Below, piece after piece: positions 8,702 to 16,695 of a stretch of 64,000 nucleotides of DNA. Under the pieces are notes generated by a model. That model was not told the DNA's origin. It made no database searches and worked only from the letters and a program-made list of their open reading frames with translations. The DNA lies in contig NZ_CP004078.1 of assembly GCF_000612505.1 (NCBI RefSeq), forward strand, positions 5,045,001 through 5,109,000, written 5' to 3'. The stretch's first letter is position 1. Every line of letters starts with the position of its first letter. This DNA comes from Paenibacillus sabinae T27. Its GTDB lineage: Bacteria; Bacillota; Bacilli; Paenibacillales; Paenibacillaceae. The position numbers and the translations under genes are program-made.

Positions 8702-9936
8702 GATCTGCGCTCCTTCCTTCTTGCCAGCAGAGTGTACGACAGGACGGAGCACAGACTTGCGCCCGCGATTACCGTTCCCATCGGCAGCGCCGTTTCTCCG
8801 CCTCCCAGGCCTACCAGCGGGGACACCAGTCCGCCCATAAGAAGCGGAAGCAGACCCAGCAGCGCCGATGCGCTGCCCGCGTTCTCCCCCTGATCCTGCA
8901 TCGCCAGCGAGAAGGTGGTCGTCCCCACGAGTCCCACGCTGGATACGACAGCGAACAACCCAATCAGCAGCAGAAGAAGTCCGCCTTCGGTCAAAATCGA
9001 ATACAGCAGGAGCAGACCGCCCGCTAAGCATTGAATAAGTCCCCATATAAGGACGCCTCTCTCCCCGACCCGTCCCGACAGACGGCCGGCGGCTTGCCCG
9101 GCAATGATGATGCCGAGACCGTTCACGGCAAAGATCAGGCTGTACATTTGCGGAGATACGCCGAACATATTTTGCAGCACGAAGGATGAGCCCGAAATGT
9201 AGGCGAACATCGCCCCGAAGACAAAGCTTTGCGACAAGACATACCCCATAAACCCGGGATTGCGCAGCAGCTTCCCAAAGGTCGTTAGCGTTTCCTTAAG
9301 CCCGCCCTTGGAACGTCGGTCCGGCGGCAGAGTCTCCGGCAGGCGCAGCCAGATCGTCAGGCAAAAAAGAACGCCGGCAGCGAACAGCACGAAAAAAACA
9401 CCCTGCCATGTTGTAAACCGCAGCATCTGCCCGCCAATTACCGGAGCCGCGATCGGCCCCAGGCCGTTAATGACCATCAGCAGCGCGAAGAACCGGGTCA
9501 GTTCGGAACCGGAGAATAAATCGCGTACGGCGGCGCGTGAAATGACGACTCCCACCGAGCCGGACAGTCCCTGGATCAGGCGCATCACGACCAGAAATCC
9601 GATGGAAGGGCTAAACGCGCAGAGCAGCGAGGACAGGGCATATACCGCCATGCCGATCATCAGCGGGCGGCGGCGTCCGTACACATCGCTCAGCGGCCCC
9701 GATAGCAGCTGCCCGAGCGCCAGGCCGATCAGAAAGCAGCTCAGGCTGAGCTGAACGAGCGCGGGCGAAGCCCCGAACGATCTCCCCAGCCCGGGAAGCG
9801 CGGGCAAATACATGTCGATCGACAGCGGGCCGATCGTGGCGACGGCGCCCAGAATCACGGCCAATTGAATTCTCAGCTTCCGGGAAGACCGGATGTCGGC
9901 CGGTTCAAGGCCGTTTACTTTAGAGGTTATATCCAT
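8698..9936 (-). CDS. Bcr/CflA-type MFS multidrug transporter
   Basis: A 412-residue major-facilitator protein with twelve hydrophobic segments. It carries the MFS loop motif GPLSDVYGRRRPLM after the second helix and a motif-C-like stretch SGSVGVVISRAAVRD, as in Bcr/CflA exporters (bicyclomycin, chloramphenicol and others) that use the proton gradient. I set the start at the ATG at 9936 (MDITSKVNG), which follows GGAAAGG; an upstream in-frame ATG has no ribosome site. Its last bases overlap the EamA gene start, giving a two-transporter operon. The direct repeats upstream are listed separately. Substrate is inferred only from family. Confidence 0.87.
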   Translation of the reverse strand: MDITSKVNGLEPADIRSSRKLRIQLAVILGAVATIGPLSIDMYLPALPGLGRSFGASPALVQLSLSCFLIGLALGQLLSGPLSDVYGRRRPLMIGMAVYALSSLLCAFSPSIGFLVVMRLIQGLSGSVGVVISRAAVRDLFSGSELTRFFALLMVINGLGPIAAPVIGGQMLRFTTWQGVFFVLFAAGVLFCLTIWLRLPETLPPDRRSKGGLKETLTTFGKLLRNPGFMGYVLSQSFVFGAMFAYISGSSFVLQNMFGVSPQMYSLIFAVNGLGIIIAGQAAGRLSGRVGERGVLIWGLIQCLAGGLLLLYSILTEGGLLLLLIGLFAVVSSVGLVGTTTFSLAMQDQGENAGSASALLGLLPLLMGGLVSPLVGLGGGETALPMGTVIAGASLCSVLSYTLLARRKERRS

Positions 9937-9985
9937 TTTTCTACCTTTCCGTTGCAGCGGCACGCAAGCTGTCTTGTACCTCATC

Positions 9986-10017
9986 ATACTAAAGTTTTGT
10001 ATCTCTTAATACTAAAG
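9986..10017. repeat. Direct repeat ATACTAAAG upstream of the MFS gene
   Basis: The 9-mer ATACTAAAG occurs at 9986-9994 and again at 10009-10017, 23 bases apart, about 50-80 bases upstream of the MFS start. It may be a regulator site. No regulator gene is adjacent, so this is only a suggestion. Confidence 0.35.
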
Positions 10018-10167
10018 GATGCCATCCAAAAAGTTCAATACCAAGAATCATGCCGCCGGGCGGGCCGTTTCGCATTCACCCTAATCCCATCGGCCATTCA
10101 GCATATCTTAAGGTCACGCTTTTATAATGAGGCCAGCATTCCATATATACAATGAGAGGAGAAGCCC

Positions 10168-11949
10168 ATGAACCGGATTAAAAATCATAAATGGATCGCA
10201 GGCCTGACCCTGATGCTGGTGCTATCTCTGGGGATTTGCATCTATTCTCTGGCAAAAGTGAGCGGCAGCGGGGCCTCAGTCGAAACCGGCGCCGGCATGC
10301 AGTGGCGCAGCGGCGAAGGAGCCTCGTTCCGAAGCGGGGAGCGAGGATCGTTCCCGGGGAACCGGAACGGAACGCTGCCCTTCGGGCGGCAGAACGCGAC
10401 AGACGGCGGTTCTGCAGAAGCAGGCGCAGGCGGCGGACAGCAGAGCGCAACGGACGGCAGCCGCGGAGCCAGTGCGGCAGCAGGTTCCGGGAGCGATGCG
10501 GCGGGCGCTGCGCAGAACGCGCCGGGCGGAACCGCACCCGGCTTCGGCCAAGGCGCAGCTGCCGGCTCCGGATTTTCGCGCCCGTCCGGAATGAACGGCG
10601 GCCGCGGTTTCGCTGGAGGCGGCTTCGGAAGCGATGGCCAGTACAGGACGGCGCTGGCCGTCTACGCGGCGCTGTTCGCCGGGCTGCTGGCGGCAGCCTT
10701 CTATTATACGAAGGCCGGCAAGCTGCGCTTGAACGAAAGCCGCAGGGGGCTCGCAGTCTTCCTGCTGCTGGCCGCGGGCCTGTGCCTGAAGCTTGCCGCC
10801 GCCCCCTGGATTTCAGGGTACCGGGGCGACATCCGCTTCTTCACAACTTGGGCGCAGGCGGCGGCAAACGGTCTCGGCACTTTTTATGACACCAGCTCGA
10901 GCGACTATCCGCCGCTGTATGTGTACATTCTGTACGTTACCGGCAAAATCGTGACGCTGCCGCAGATCGAGCCCTATTTTCTCACGCTCACCAAGCTGCC
11001 CTCGATCCTCGCGGATGCGGTTACCGCCGTATTGCTGTATAAAGCGGCCAGCCGCTATCTAAAGTTCGAGACGGCCTTTCTGATCGCCGGTTTCTACATG
11101 TTCAACCCGGCGGTGCTGATTAACGCCACGTTCTGGGGGCAGGTCGACTCCTTTTTCACCATGCTCGTGGTCTTGTCCGTGCTTGCGATGACCCGCCGGA
11201 AGCTCGGCTGGGCGGCTTTGTTCCTGACCCTGTCCATTCTGATGAAGCCGCAGGGCATCATCTATACGCCGGTGCTGCTGTTCGCGCTTCTGCGTACGGG
11301 GAAGCCGGGTCCTTGGCTCAAAGCGGCGGCCATTTTCGCCGTGACCGTTGTTATCGTCGCGCTGCCATTCTCTTCGGGCAAAAGTCCGCTGTGGCTTTAT
11401 GAGCTCTACAGCGGCACGGTGAACGAGTACCCTTACGCTTCGGTGAACGCTTTTAACCTGTTCGGGCTGCTCGGGGCAAATTACGAGGATTCTTCGTCTA
11501 CGCTCCTGCTCTTCAGCTGCCATATTTGGGGCCTGATCTTTATATTCGCCACTACGCTGCTGTCAGGCTGGTATTACTTGCGCAGCCGAAGCGCCGCATT
11601 CGCATCGCTGTCCGCCCTGCTCCTAATATCGGGCGTATTCACCTTCTCGTCAAGCATGCATGAGCGATACCTGTTCCCGGCGGCATCGCTGGCGCTATTG
11701 GCCTACGTCTATTTCAAAGACAGCCGCCTCTTGTGGATGTCCTTCGGCTACAGCGCCACCATCTTCCTCAATACGTATGCCGTCTACTACGGCTACGCGA
11801 GCCGCGACGGCCATGTCGGCTTTCTGCTGTTCTTCTCGGCGCTGCTCAACATTGCCATGTGCATCCTGCTCGTCAAAGTGATGCAGGACCGATCGCGGCG
11901 GCAGACCCAGACAAATCATGCACAGGCCCTCCTTCAGGAGCCGCTGTAA
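10168..11949 (+). CDS. Membrane glycosyltransferase, Gpi18-like/GT87-like, with Gly/Ser-rich N-terminal loop
   Basis: A 593-residue polytopic protein. After a first membrane helix (about 10-30) comes a 120-residue low-complexity segment rich in Gly, Ala, Ser, Arg and Asn (about 33-155). The remainder has roughly ten further hydrophobic helices. Conserved-looking elements include RGDIRFFTTWA (an early acidic motif), DYPPLYVYILY, FNPAVLINATFWGQVDSFF and LMKPQGIIYTP, which resemble bacterial Gpi18-like mannosyltransferases using lipid-linked sugars. The start follows GAGGAG. It stands alone with its own terminator. The sugar and acceptor are unknown; glycosylation of an exported protein or lipid is a family-based inference. 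Confidence 0.72.
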   Translation: MNRIKNHKWIAGLTLMLVLSLGICIYSLAKVSGSGASVETGAGMQWRSGEGASFRSGERGSFPGNRNGTLPFGRQNATDGGSAEAGAGGGQQSATDGSRGASAAAGSGSDAAGAAQNAPGGTAPGFGQGAAAGSGFSRPSGMNGGRGFAGGGFGSDGQYRTALAVYAALFAGLLAAAFYYTKAGKLRLNESRRGLAVFLLLAAGLCLKLAAAPWISGYRGDIRFFTTWAQAAANGLGTFYDTSSSDYPPLYVYILYVTGKIVTLPQIEPYFLTLTKLPSILADAVTAVLLYKAASRYLKFETAFLIAGFYMFNPAVLINATFWGQVDSFFTMLVVLSVLAMTRRKLGWAALFLTLSILMKPQGIIYTPVLLFALLRTGKPGPWLKAAAIFAVTVVIVALPFSSGKSPLWLYELYSGTVNEYPYASVNAFNLFGLLGANYEDSSSTLLLFSCHIWGLIFIFATTLLSGWYYLRSRSAAFASLSALLLISGVFTFSSSMHERYLFPAASLALLAYVYFKDSRLLWMSFGYSATIFLNTYAVYYGYASRDGHVGFLLFFSALLNIAMCILLVKVMQDRSRRQTQTNHAQALLQEPL

Positions 11950-11980
11950 CCTCACCCCCGGCCGGGTCCTGCTAACGCAA

Positions 11981-12037
11981 AGCAGCGGCGCTCCCCGAGA
12001 CGAAGATTTGACGTCCCGGGACCGCCGCTGCTTTTTT
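11981..12037 (+). terminator. Terminator after the glycosyltransferase gene
   Basis: A 10-bp perfect stem AGCAGCGGCG/CGCCGCTGCT encloses a 32-base loop that can itself pair, followed by TTTTTT. Confidence 0.8.
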
Positions 12038-12088
12038 GTGCTGAAATCATTCCGCCTCGCCCGTGCCGTTGTCCCGCTCTCCGTCCGG

Positions 12089-12832
12089 TTAAATAAATCC
12101 GCCGTTCACGCGCAAGGTCTGTCCCGTCACCCATTGGGATTCCGGACCAGCCAGGAACAGCACAACCTTCGAAATATCCTCCGGCTCAGCCAGGCGTCCG
12201 AATGAATTGGCACTGCCCACCGCCTTGATCTGCTCCTCCGTTTTGCCTACAGTAAAGAGTTCCGTGTTCACCGGTCCAGGAGAAACCGCGTTAATAGTGA
12301 TCCCTTTCGGTCCGAGCTCTTTGGCCAGCTGGCGGGTGAACTGCTCCACGGCTCCTTTCGTTCCGGCATAGGTGCTATAAGTCGGGAGCATATGGCCAAT
12401 CACCGATGTGGAGAAGTTGATAATTCGCCCGTTCTCCTTCATATGCAGCGCTGCCTGCTGGATGGCAAAGAACGTCCCTTTTACGTTAATCGCAAATTGC
12501 TTGTCGAAATCCTCCTCGGTAATTTGCGCGAGTGGCTTCGTAACAATAATCCCGGCGTTGTTGACGAGAATATCCAGCTGCCCGTAAGCGTCCAGCGTCT
12601 TCTTGAACAGGCTCTCGACTTCCGCCACCTTGCTGACATCCGCCTGTATCGCCACCGCTTCTCCGCCGCTCTGTTTGATCCCGGCAACCACTTCTTCCGC
12701 TTTCGCCGGACTGCTCACGTAGTTGACGATAACCTTTGCCCCGTGCGCTGCCAGCTCCTCAGCGATTTTTTGCCCGATGCCTCGCGATCCGCCCGTAACC
12801 AGCGCTACTTTCCCCGCAAGCTTCTGTTCCAT
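12089..12832 (-). CDS. Short-chain dehydrogenase/reductase
   Basis: A 247-residue classical SDR. The N-terminal cofactor motif TGGSRGIG (near 12-19), NNAG (near 90), a catalytic serine region (INFSTSVIG) and the YSTYAGTKG Tyr-x3-Lys are all present, as is PGPVNTELF after the active site. The segment YVSSPAKAEEV after beta-2 suggests NADP(H) preference. The ATG at 12832 sits 12 bases after AAGGAT. It is driven by a consensus promoter that contains a dyad (listed), and a TetR-type regulator lies directly upstream on the same strand, making local control likely. The substrate is unknown; the enzyme resembles 3-oxoacyl-ACP reductase/glucose-dehydrogenase-like SDRs. Confidence 0.88.
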   Translation of the reverse strand: MEQKLAGKVALVTGGSRGIGQKIAEELAAHGAKVIVNYVSSPAKAEEVVAGIKQSGGEAVAIQADVSKVAEVESLFKKTLDAYGQLDILVNNAGIIVTKPLAQITEEDFDKQFAINVKGTFFAIQQAALHMKENGRIINFSTSVIGHMLPTYSTYAGTKGAVEQFTRQLAKELGPKGITINAVSPGPVNTELFTVGKTEEQIKAVGSANSFGRLAEPEDISKVVLFLAGPESQWVTGQTLRVNGGFI

Positions 12833-12887
12833 CGTAAATCCCCATCCTTTTTTGGTATTGTGTGTCTTTGCCGTACTTGATGACTCG

Positions 12888-12916
12888 ATTATAGAATGAC
12901 ATAAAACAAATGTCAA
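12888..12916 (-). promoter_or_regulatory. Consensus promoter of the SDR gene with embedded dyad operator
   Basis: Read on the minus strand: TTGACA (12916-12911), 17 bases, TATAAT (12893-12888), a perfect consensus sigma-A promoter. The spacer and -35 contain the dyad TGACAT-N7-ATGTCA at 12897-12915, a good candidate operator for the adjacent TetR-type repressor. Confidence 0.8.
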
Positions 12917-12953
12917 CTGACAATATTATAATTTTGTTATTTGTATTTAACAA

Positions 12954-13018
12954 AAAAATACGCCTCTTAGAAACGAACAAGCGGAATAACCCGTTCTGTT
13001 TCTAAAAGGCGTATTTTA
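12954..13018 (-). terminator. Terminator of the TetR gene
   Basis: A stem formed by AAAATACGCCT and AGGCGTATTTT, extended by TTAGAAAC/GTTTCTAA, overlaps the stop codon of the regulator gene and is followed on the minus strand by a run of T. It separates the regulator transcript from the SDR promoter. Confidence 0.8.
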
Positions 13019-13657
13019 CTTAAGGCCGGAAAGAATCAATCGCCATACCGTTTCGAAGTCATCGTCGATCGTTTCGGACGACCATTCCTGGGCATGGGCA
13101 GGATGATGAAAGCTTTCTGTTGCCATGAACACAGCCTTTGCAATGGCATCTGCCGAATCCGGTTTGAATTCGCCCGCCTGCATGCCGCGTTCGATAATCG
13201 ATGCAATCTGCTTTATCAGGCGATTGATGTGCATCTCGATCATGTCGCCTATTCTCACCGTAACGTCTGCGTACATGACAAACATTTCGGGATCATCCGA
13301 AGCATGCATCCGCTTCTTCTTGATGAGCGTTTCCACCCACAAGCGCAATTGCTCCGCGGCACTCCCCTCAGCCCCATCCGCAATCTCCTGCAAAGGTTCG
13401 GCAATGCTTATATCCAGCCATCTCTCCGTAACGGCCTCCCTCAACGCAGCCTTGCTCGAGAAATGCCGATACAGCGTTCCGTGACTGACTTGAAGGAATT
13501 TGGCTATATCGATAACGGAAGTTTTATCTGGCCCATAACGCCGCAGCACCTGTTCCGCGGCATCCAAAATCATCTCTTTCGTCAACGGCGATTCGTTCGT
13601 CATATCAATTAAGAAGAGCAATCGTTCTGTCATTTTAAAGCCATGTCGACCGCTCAT
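13016..13657 (-). CDS. TetR-family transcriptional regulator
   Basis: A 213-residue regulator. The helix-turn-helix lies near residues 30-70 (ILDAAEQVLRRYG, TSVIDIAKFLQVS, GTLYRHFSSKAALREAV), the standard TetR N-terminal layout; the C-terminal 140 residues form the ligand domain. Two adjacent ATGs (13660, 13657) follow AAGGGGGG; the second has better spacing. The SDR gene lies immediately downstream on the same strand with its own dyad-bearing promoter, so this protein probably represses it. The ligand is unknown. Confidence 0.85.
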   Translation of the reverse strand: MSGRHGFKMTERLLFLIDMTNESPLTKEMILDAAEQVLRRYGPDKTSVIDIAKFLQVSHGTLYRHFSSKAALREAVTERWLDISIAEPLQEIADGAEGSAAEQLRLWVETLIKKKRMHASDDPEMFVMYADVTVRIGDMIEMHINRLIKQIASIIERGMQAGEFKPDSADAIAKAVFMATESFHHPAHAQEWSSETIDDDFETVWRLILSGLK

Positions 13658-13730
13658 CATTCCCCCCTTGTGTTCCCCATCATAACATAAAGGTACATAA
13701 AACCAATATCAATATCATGATTTTGTCATT

Positions 13731-13777
13731 AAAAAAAGGACGCAGAACCCGGCATACCGCCGTAATTCTGCGTCCTT
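13731..13777 (-). terminator. Terminator of the mhq-like operon
   Basis: A 12-bp stem AAGGACGCAGAA/TTCTGCGTCCTT is followed on the minus strand by seven T. It lies downstream of the esterase gene. Confidence 0.85.
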
Positions 13778-13847
13778 CCGTTATGATGAACGGGATAGAA
13801 GCGGCGCCTGCTTCGTCCCGGAATTGCCCGTTAAGCAAGCATCCGGC

Positions 13848-14462
13848 TTAAGCCTGGAAGCTTTGGCGATCCAGCCAATTCTTCGCGGCCTCCGCTTCGG
13901 CGGCGCTCACCCGGTGCCCCTGATTGCTCCATTGCACGGTTACGTCCGCGCCCGCACCGGCCAGCAGCTCCTGAAGCTCTTCGGTCTCCGACTTTGAAAT
14001 GAGCGGGTCGTTGACCCCAGCTCCGATGAAGACGGACACGCCGCTTAAGGACGGCGATGTCAGCCCCCGCAGCGGAACCATCGGATGCAGCAGCACCGCG
14101 GAAGAAAATACATTTCCGTAATGCAGCAGCAGACTGCCTGCAATGTTGGCTCCGTTGGAATACCCGACGGCGGCAAGGCGGGCCGGATCGAAGCCGTATT
14201 TCATCGCCGCCTCGTCCAGAAAGGCCTTAACTTCATGCGTTCGGGCAATCAGATCCGCCTCGTCGAACACGCCTTCCGCCAGGCGGCGGAAGAAACGGGG
14301 CATCCCGTTCTCCAGCACGCTGCCGCGTATCCCGAGGACGGAAGAGCCCGGAGAGAGCATCTCGGCGAGCGGAATCAGATCATGCTCGTCGCCGCCCGTT
14401 CCGTGAAACAGCACCAGCGTCGGTTTGGAGGCATCCGTACCTTGGCGGAAAATATGAATCAT
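13848..14462 (-). CDS. mhqD: MhqD-like alpha/beta hydrolase (carboxylesterase)
   Basis: A 204-residue alpha/beta hydrolase. HGTGG forms the oxyanion loop, the nucleophile elbow is GYSNG (Ser near 112), an acid lies in GVNDPLIS and the catalytic His in NQGHRVS near the C-terminus. Size and motifs match B. subtilis MhqD, a hydrolase of the quinone/electrophile response. It is the last gene of a doxX - dioxygenase - hydrolase operon and overlaps the stop of the dioxygenase gene by ATGA. A GAGGTG ribosome site lies inside the previous gene. The symbol is assigned by similarity and context. Confidence 0.82.
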   Translation of the reverse strand: MIHIFRQGTDASKPTLVLFHGTGGDEHDLIPLAEMLSPGSSVLGIRGSVLENGMPRFFRRLAEGVFDEADLIARTHEVKAFLDEAAMKYGFDPARLAAVGYSNGANIAGSLLLHYGNVFSSAVLLHPMVPLRGLTSPSLSGVSVFIGAGVNDPLISKSETEELQELLAGAGADVTVQWSNQGHRVSAAEAEAAKNWLDRQSFQA

Positions 14463-15409
14463 TCTGACTTCACCTCGATTTCCCGCACCTCAAAAGGTGC
14501 CAAATTGGTCTCAATCGCCGCCCGGTGCGGCTCATACCATGCCGGGAGCATCAGCTTCTCGCCCAGATGTTCGGAGTCCTCGTCAACTGCAAAGCCGGGA
14601 GGGTCTGTCGCGATCTCGAACAGGATGCCGCCTTCTTCACGGAAGTAGATGGCGTTGAAGTAATTCCGGTCCTGCACCGGAGTCACATGAAAGCCCCGGC
14701 TCTCTACGAAGTCTTTCCACTCCAGCTGCTCGGCGTCGTCCTTGGCGCGCCACGCAATATGATGCACCGTACCGCTTCCCCCCGCCCCAAAAGGCAGCGG
14801 GTCGGTCTTGATATCCACAATGTTGCCGTACGGGCCCGCCGCTCTAAAGCGCACATAACCGTCTCCTTCGGCGATTCTTTCAAAACCGAGCGTATTGACC
14901 AGCGTATCTTCCGTGCTCGCCGGATTTATGCTGTACAGCACCGCTCCGCCGAATCCCTTAATGGCATGCTCTACCGGAATTCCACCGAACGACCAAGCGC
15001 TTAAAGGCCCCTCTTCACGCTCTACCAGTTCGACCCGCAGGCCGTCGTAATCAGCCAGGGAAAGATAGGTCTCCCCGATCCGATGAACGGTGGTGTACGG
15101 GATGTCATAGGCGTTCAACCGCTGTTCCCAGAATCCAAGCGACCCGGCAGGCACGGCATAGGTTGTCACGCCGACCATGCCGCTGCCGATTCTTCCCTTA
15201 CGTCCGATAGGCGAAGGGAAGAACGTGATGATTGTGCCCGGCGCGCCGTTTTCGTTGCCAAAGTACAGGTGATAGACCTCCGGCGCGTCGAAGTTGATTG
15301 TTTTTTTCACGAGCCGCAAACCAAGAATGCCTGCATAAAAGTCCGCGTTCCGCTGAGCGTCCTGAACGAACGCTGTAATATGGTGAATACCTGCAGTTTG
15401 AAGTGTCAT
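14459..15409 (-). CDS. mhqO: MhqO-like ring-cleaving dioxygenase (glyoxalase/bleomycin-resistance fold)
   Basis: A 316-residue protein with two vicinal-oxygen-chelate modules. It begins GIHHITAFVQDAQRN-FYAGILGLRLVKKTINFD, near-identical in pattern to MhqO/MhqA. Metal ligands are likely His in the GIHHIT segment, His in VHHIAWRAKD and Glu in ILFEIATDPPGF. These enzymes act on hydroquinones or their thiol adducts during quinone stress. I use the ATG at 15409 (MTLQTAG), ten bases after GAGGAG; an ATG at 15418 abuts the ribosome site. Middle gene of the operon; no operator directly in front of it, so it depends on the doxX promoter. Confidence 0.87.
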   Translation of the reverse strand: MTLQTAGIHHITAFVQDAQRNADFYAGILGLRLVKKTINFDAPEVYHLYFGNENGAPGTIITFFPSPIGRKGRIGSGMVGVTTYAVPAGSLGFWEQRLNAYDIPYTTVHRIGETYLSLADYDGLRVELVEREEGPLSAWSFGGIPVEHAIKGFGGAVLYSINPASTEDTLVNTLGFERIAEGDGYVRFRAAGPYGNIVDIKTDPLPFGAGGSGTVHHIAWRAKDDAEQLEWKDFVESRGFHVTPVQDRNYFNAIYFREEGGILFEIATDPPGFAVDEDSEHLGEKLMLPAWYEPHRAAIETNLAPFEVREIEVKSE

Positions 15410-15462
15410 AATAATCATTCTCCTCTCGATATTAGAAACTAGAAATTAGAAGGTCAATCGGA

Positions 15463-15858
15463 TTAGAACAACAGATGATCCAGCGAAATGGAACCCGGAC
15501 CCGCAAACGCTACGCCAGCCGCTACAACAAGCAAGGTCAATGGATATTCATAACCGTTTGCAGTAGCCCAGAAACCGTTCGACAAATGCACTTTCATCGC
15601 ACCGGCCATCGCCAGGATCAGCATCACGGCCCCAACCGGTGTGAACAGGCCCGCCGCGAACAAGAGTCCGCCGCCAAGCTCCAGAATTCCGGCCAGCACC
15701 GCCATCGCCACACCCGGCTTAATGCCAACCGATTCCATCCAGCCGCCCGTTCCCTTCGGGCCGTAGCCGCCGAACCAGCCGAACAGCTTTTGCGCCCCAT
15801 GGCCGATAAACGCAACACCGATAAACAAACGAATCAACAGCAATCCTACACTAATCAT
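15463..15858 (-). CDS. mhqP: DoxX-family membrane protein (MhqP-like)
   Basis: A 131-residue membrane protein with four hydrophobic helices and the DoxX signature (LLIRLFIGVAFIGHGAQKLFGWFGG). In B. subtilis mhqN-mhqO-mhqP a DoxX protein accompanies the dioxygenase in detoxification of quinones and electrophiles. It heads the operon here and has an operator-like dyad upstream that is also found at the regulator promoter. The start follows GGAGAGG. The molecular role of DoxX proteins in this pathway is poorly known. Confidence 0.83.
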   Translation of the reverse strand: MISVGLLLIRLFIGVAFIGHGAQKLFGWFGGYGPKGTGGWMESVGIKPGVAMAVLAGILELGGGLLFAAGLFTPVGAVMLILAMAGAMKVHLSNGFWATANGYEYPLTLLVVAAGVAFAGPGSISLDHLLF

Positions 15859-15889
15859 TTTTAATCCTCTCCATTCTCTTGTCTTTAAT

Positions 15890-15907
15890 AATCTTTACTT
15901 TAAGATA
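15890..15907 (-). promoter_or_regulatory. Candidate MarR operator in front of the doxX operon
   Basis: On the minus strand the 18-mer TATCTTAAAGTAAAGATT is a dyad with arms TATCTT/AAGATT and a 6-base centre. It differs in three positions from the dyad at 16460-16477 upstream of the MarR gene, so both are probably bound by that regulator. Confidence 0.7.
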
Positions 15908-15941
15908 TTAGGCAAAAAATTGCGGGCCTCCCGGCAATAAG

Positions 15942-16418
15942 CTAGGAACCGGCCCCTTTTCCCAGCAGCTTCAACCATTCGGTTGCCTGCTCCTTCTCCT
16001 CCGTATTCAGTCCGCCCATCATCCCGTGCAGCATGGATACATGCTTCGGAAAAATCTCGTCGAACAGCTTCCGGCCCTCATCGGTAATCTCGGCGTACGT
16101 TACGCGCCGGTCCTCGCTGCAGGGAACACGCTTCAGCAGCCCCTTCTTCTCCAGCTTGTCGATGTTATAGGTGATGCTTCCGCTCGTGACCAGAATCTTC
16201 TCTCCAATCTGCTGCAGCGGAATGCGGGTTCTGTGATAGAGCACCTCAAGCACCATAAACTCGGCGGACGACAGCCCGTAGTTCTTCATATCCTTGACGG
16301 CCCGGTCCATCAGACTCCGGTAAGCTTTGGACAGGACGACGAACAGCTTCAGCGACGCCGCTTCATCCCGGCCGCGTACATCTCCGGCTACGATCAGTTC
16401 CTCTTTCGATCCGCTCAT
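15942..16418 (-). CDS. MarR-family regulator (MhqR-like)
   Basis: A 158-residue winged-helix protein: dimerisation helix LKLFVVLSKAYRSLMDRAVKDMK, helix-turn-helix SSAEFMVLEVLYHR-PLQQIGEKILVTSGSITYNIDKLEKKGLL and the wing RVPCSEDRRVTYAEIT. The pattern fits MhqR and related repressors of quinone-stress genes. The start at 16418 is chosen because GGAGG lies eight bases upstream; the earlier in-frame ATG codons overlap that site. The gene is upstream of and co-oriented with doxX-mhqO-mhqD, and matching dyads precede both units, so autoregulation and operon repression are likely. A single Cys (in PCSEDRR) could be a redox sensor, but that is a guess. Confidence 0.85.
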   Translation of the reverse strand: MSGSKEELIVAGDVRGRDEAASLKLFVVLSKAYRSLMDRAVKDMKNYGLSSAEFMVLEVLYHRTRIPLQQIGEKILVTSGSITYNIDKLEKKGLLKRVPCSEDRRVTYAEITDEGRKLFDEIFPKHVSMLHGMMGGLNTEEKEQATEWLKLLGKGAGS

Positions 16419-16444
16419 TTCCATCACCTCCATCTTTCCTCGTG

Positions 16445-16477
16445 TATCTTTAAGTTAATTATCTTTAAGTTAAGATA
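16445..16477 (-). promoter_or_regulatory. Tandem MarR operator upstream of the regulator gene
   Basis: The perfect-arm dyad TATCTTTAAGTTAAGATA lies at 16460-16477. The block TATCTTTAAGTTAA is also present 15 bases away at 16445-16458, so a second overlapping half-site set is present. It resembles the site in front of doxX. Confidence 0.72.
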
Positions 16478-16559
16478 AATATACACCCTTATTTTTATTC
16501 TGTCAACACTTTCTTAAAAATAAACGTACGTCACGGTAATCGCCTGTCCGCCGGGGAAA

Positions 16560-16653
16560 TTGACCTCATCTGGAAAAGGGCGTATCCTTTTCTTTGCTAT
16601 ACATTTCTATTGATTTCGGCAATCGAACGGGCTGGCCGTTCCGGGTTGCCGAA
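16560..16653 (+). promoter_or_regulatory. Putative promoter and structured leader of mqnB
   Basis: TTGACC (16560-16565), 17 bases, TATCCT (16583-16588) is a plausible promoter. It is followed by a hairpin at 16615-16653 with outer arms TTCGGCAA/TTGCCGAA and inner arms GAACGG/CCGTTC. There is no T run after it, so it is not a simple terminator; it may stabilise the mRNA or mark a regulatory leader. Confidence 0.4.
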
Positions 16654-16695
16654 TCCATTTCTTAATACATTCTATTAATAAGGAGGATTCTCGCT

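Noticed and set aside
8701..9046. A longer N-terminus for the EamA transporter reaching back to 9046
   Set aside because: The extra residues are the MFS gene read in another frame; the ATG at 8701 has an excellent ribosome site.
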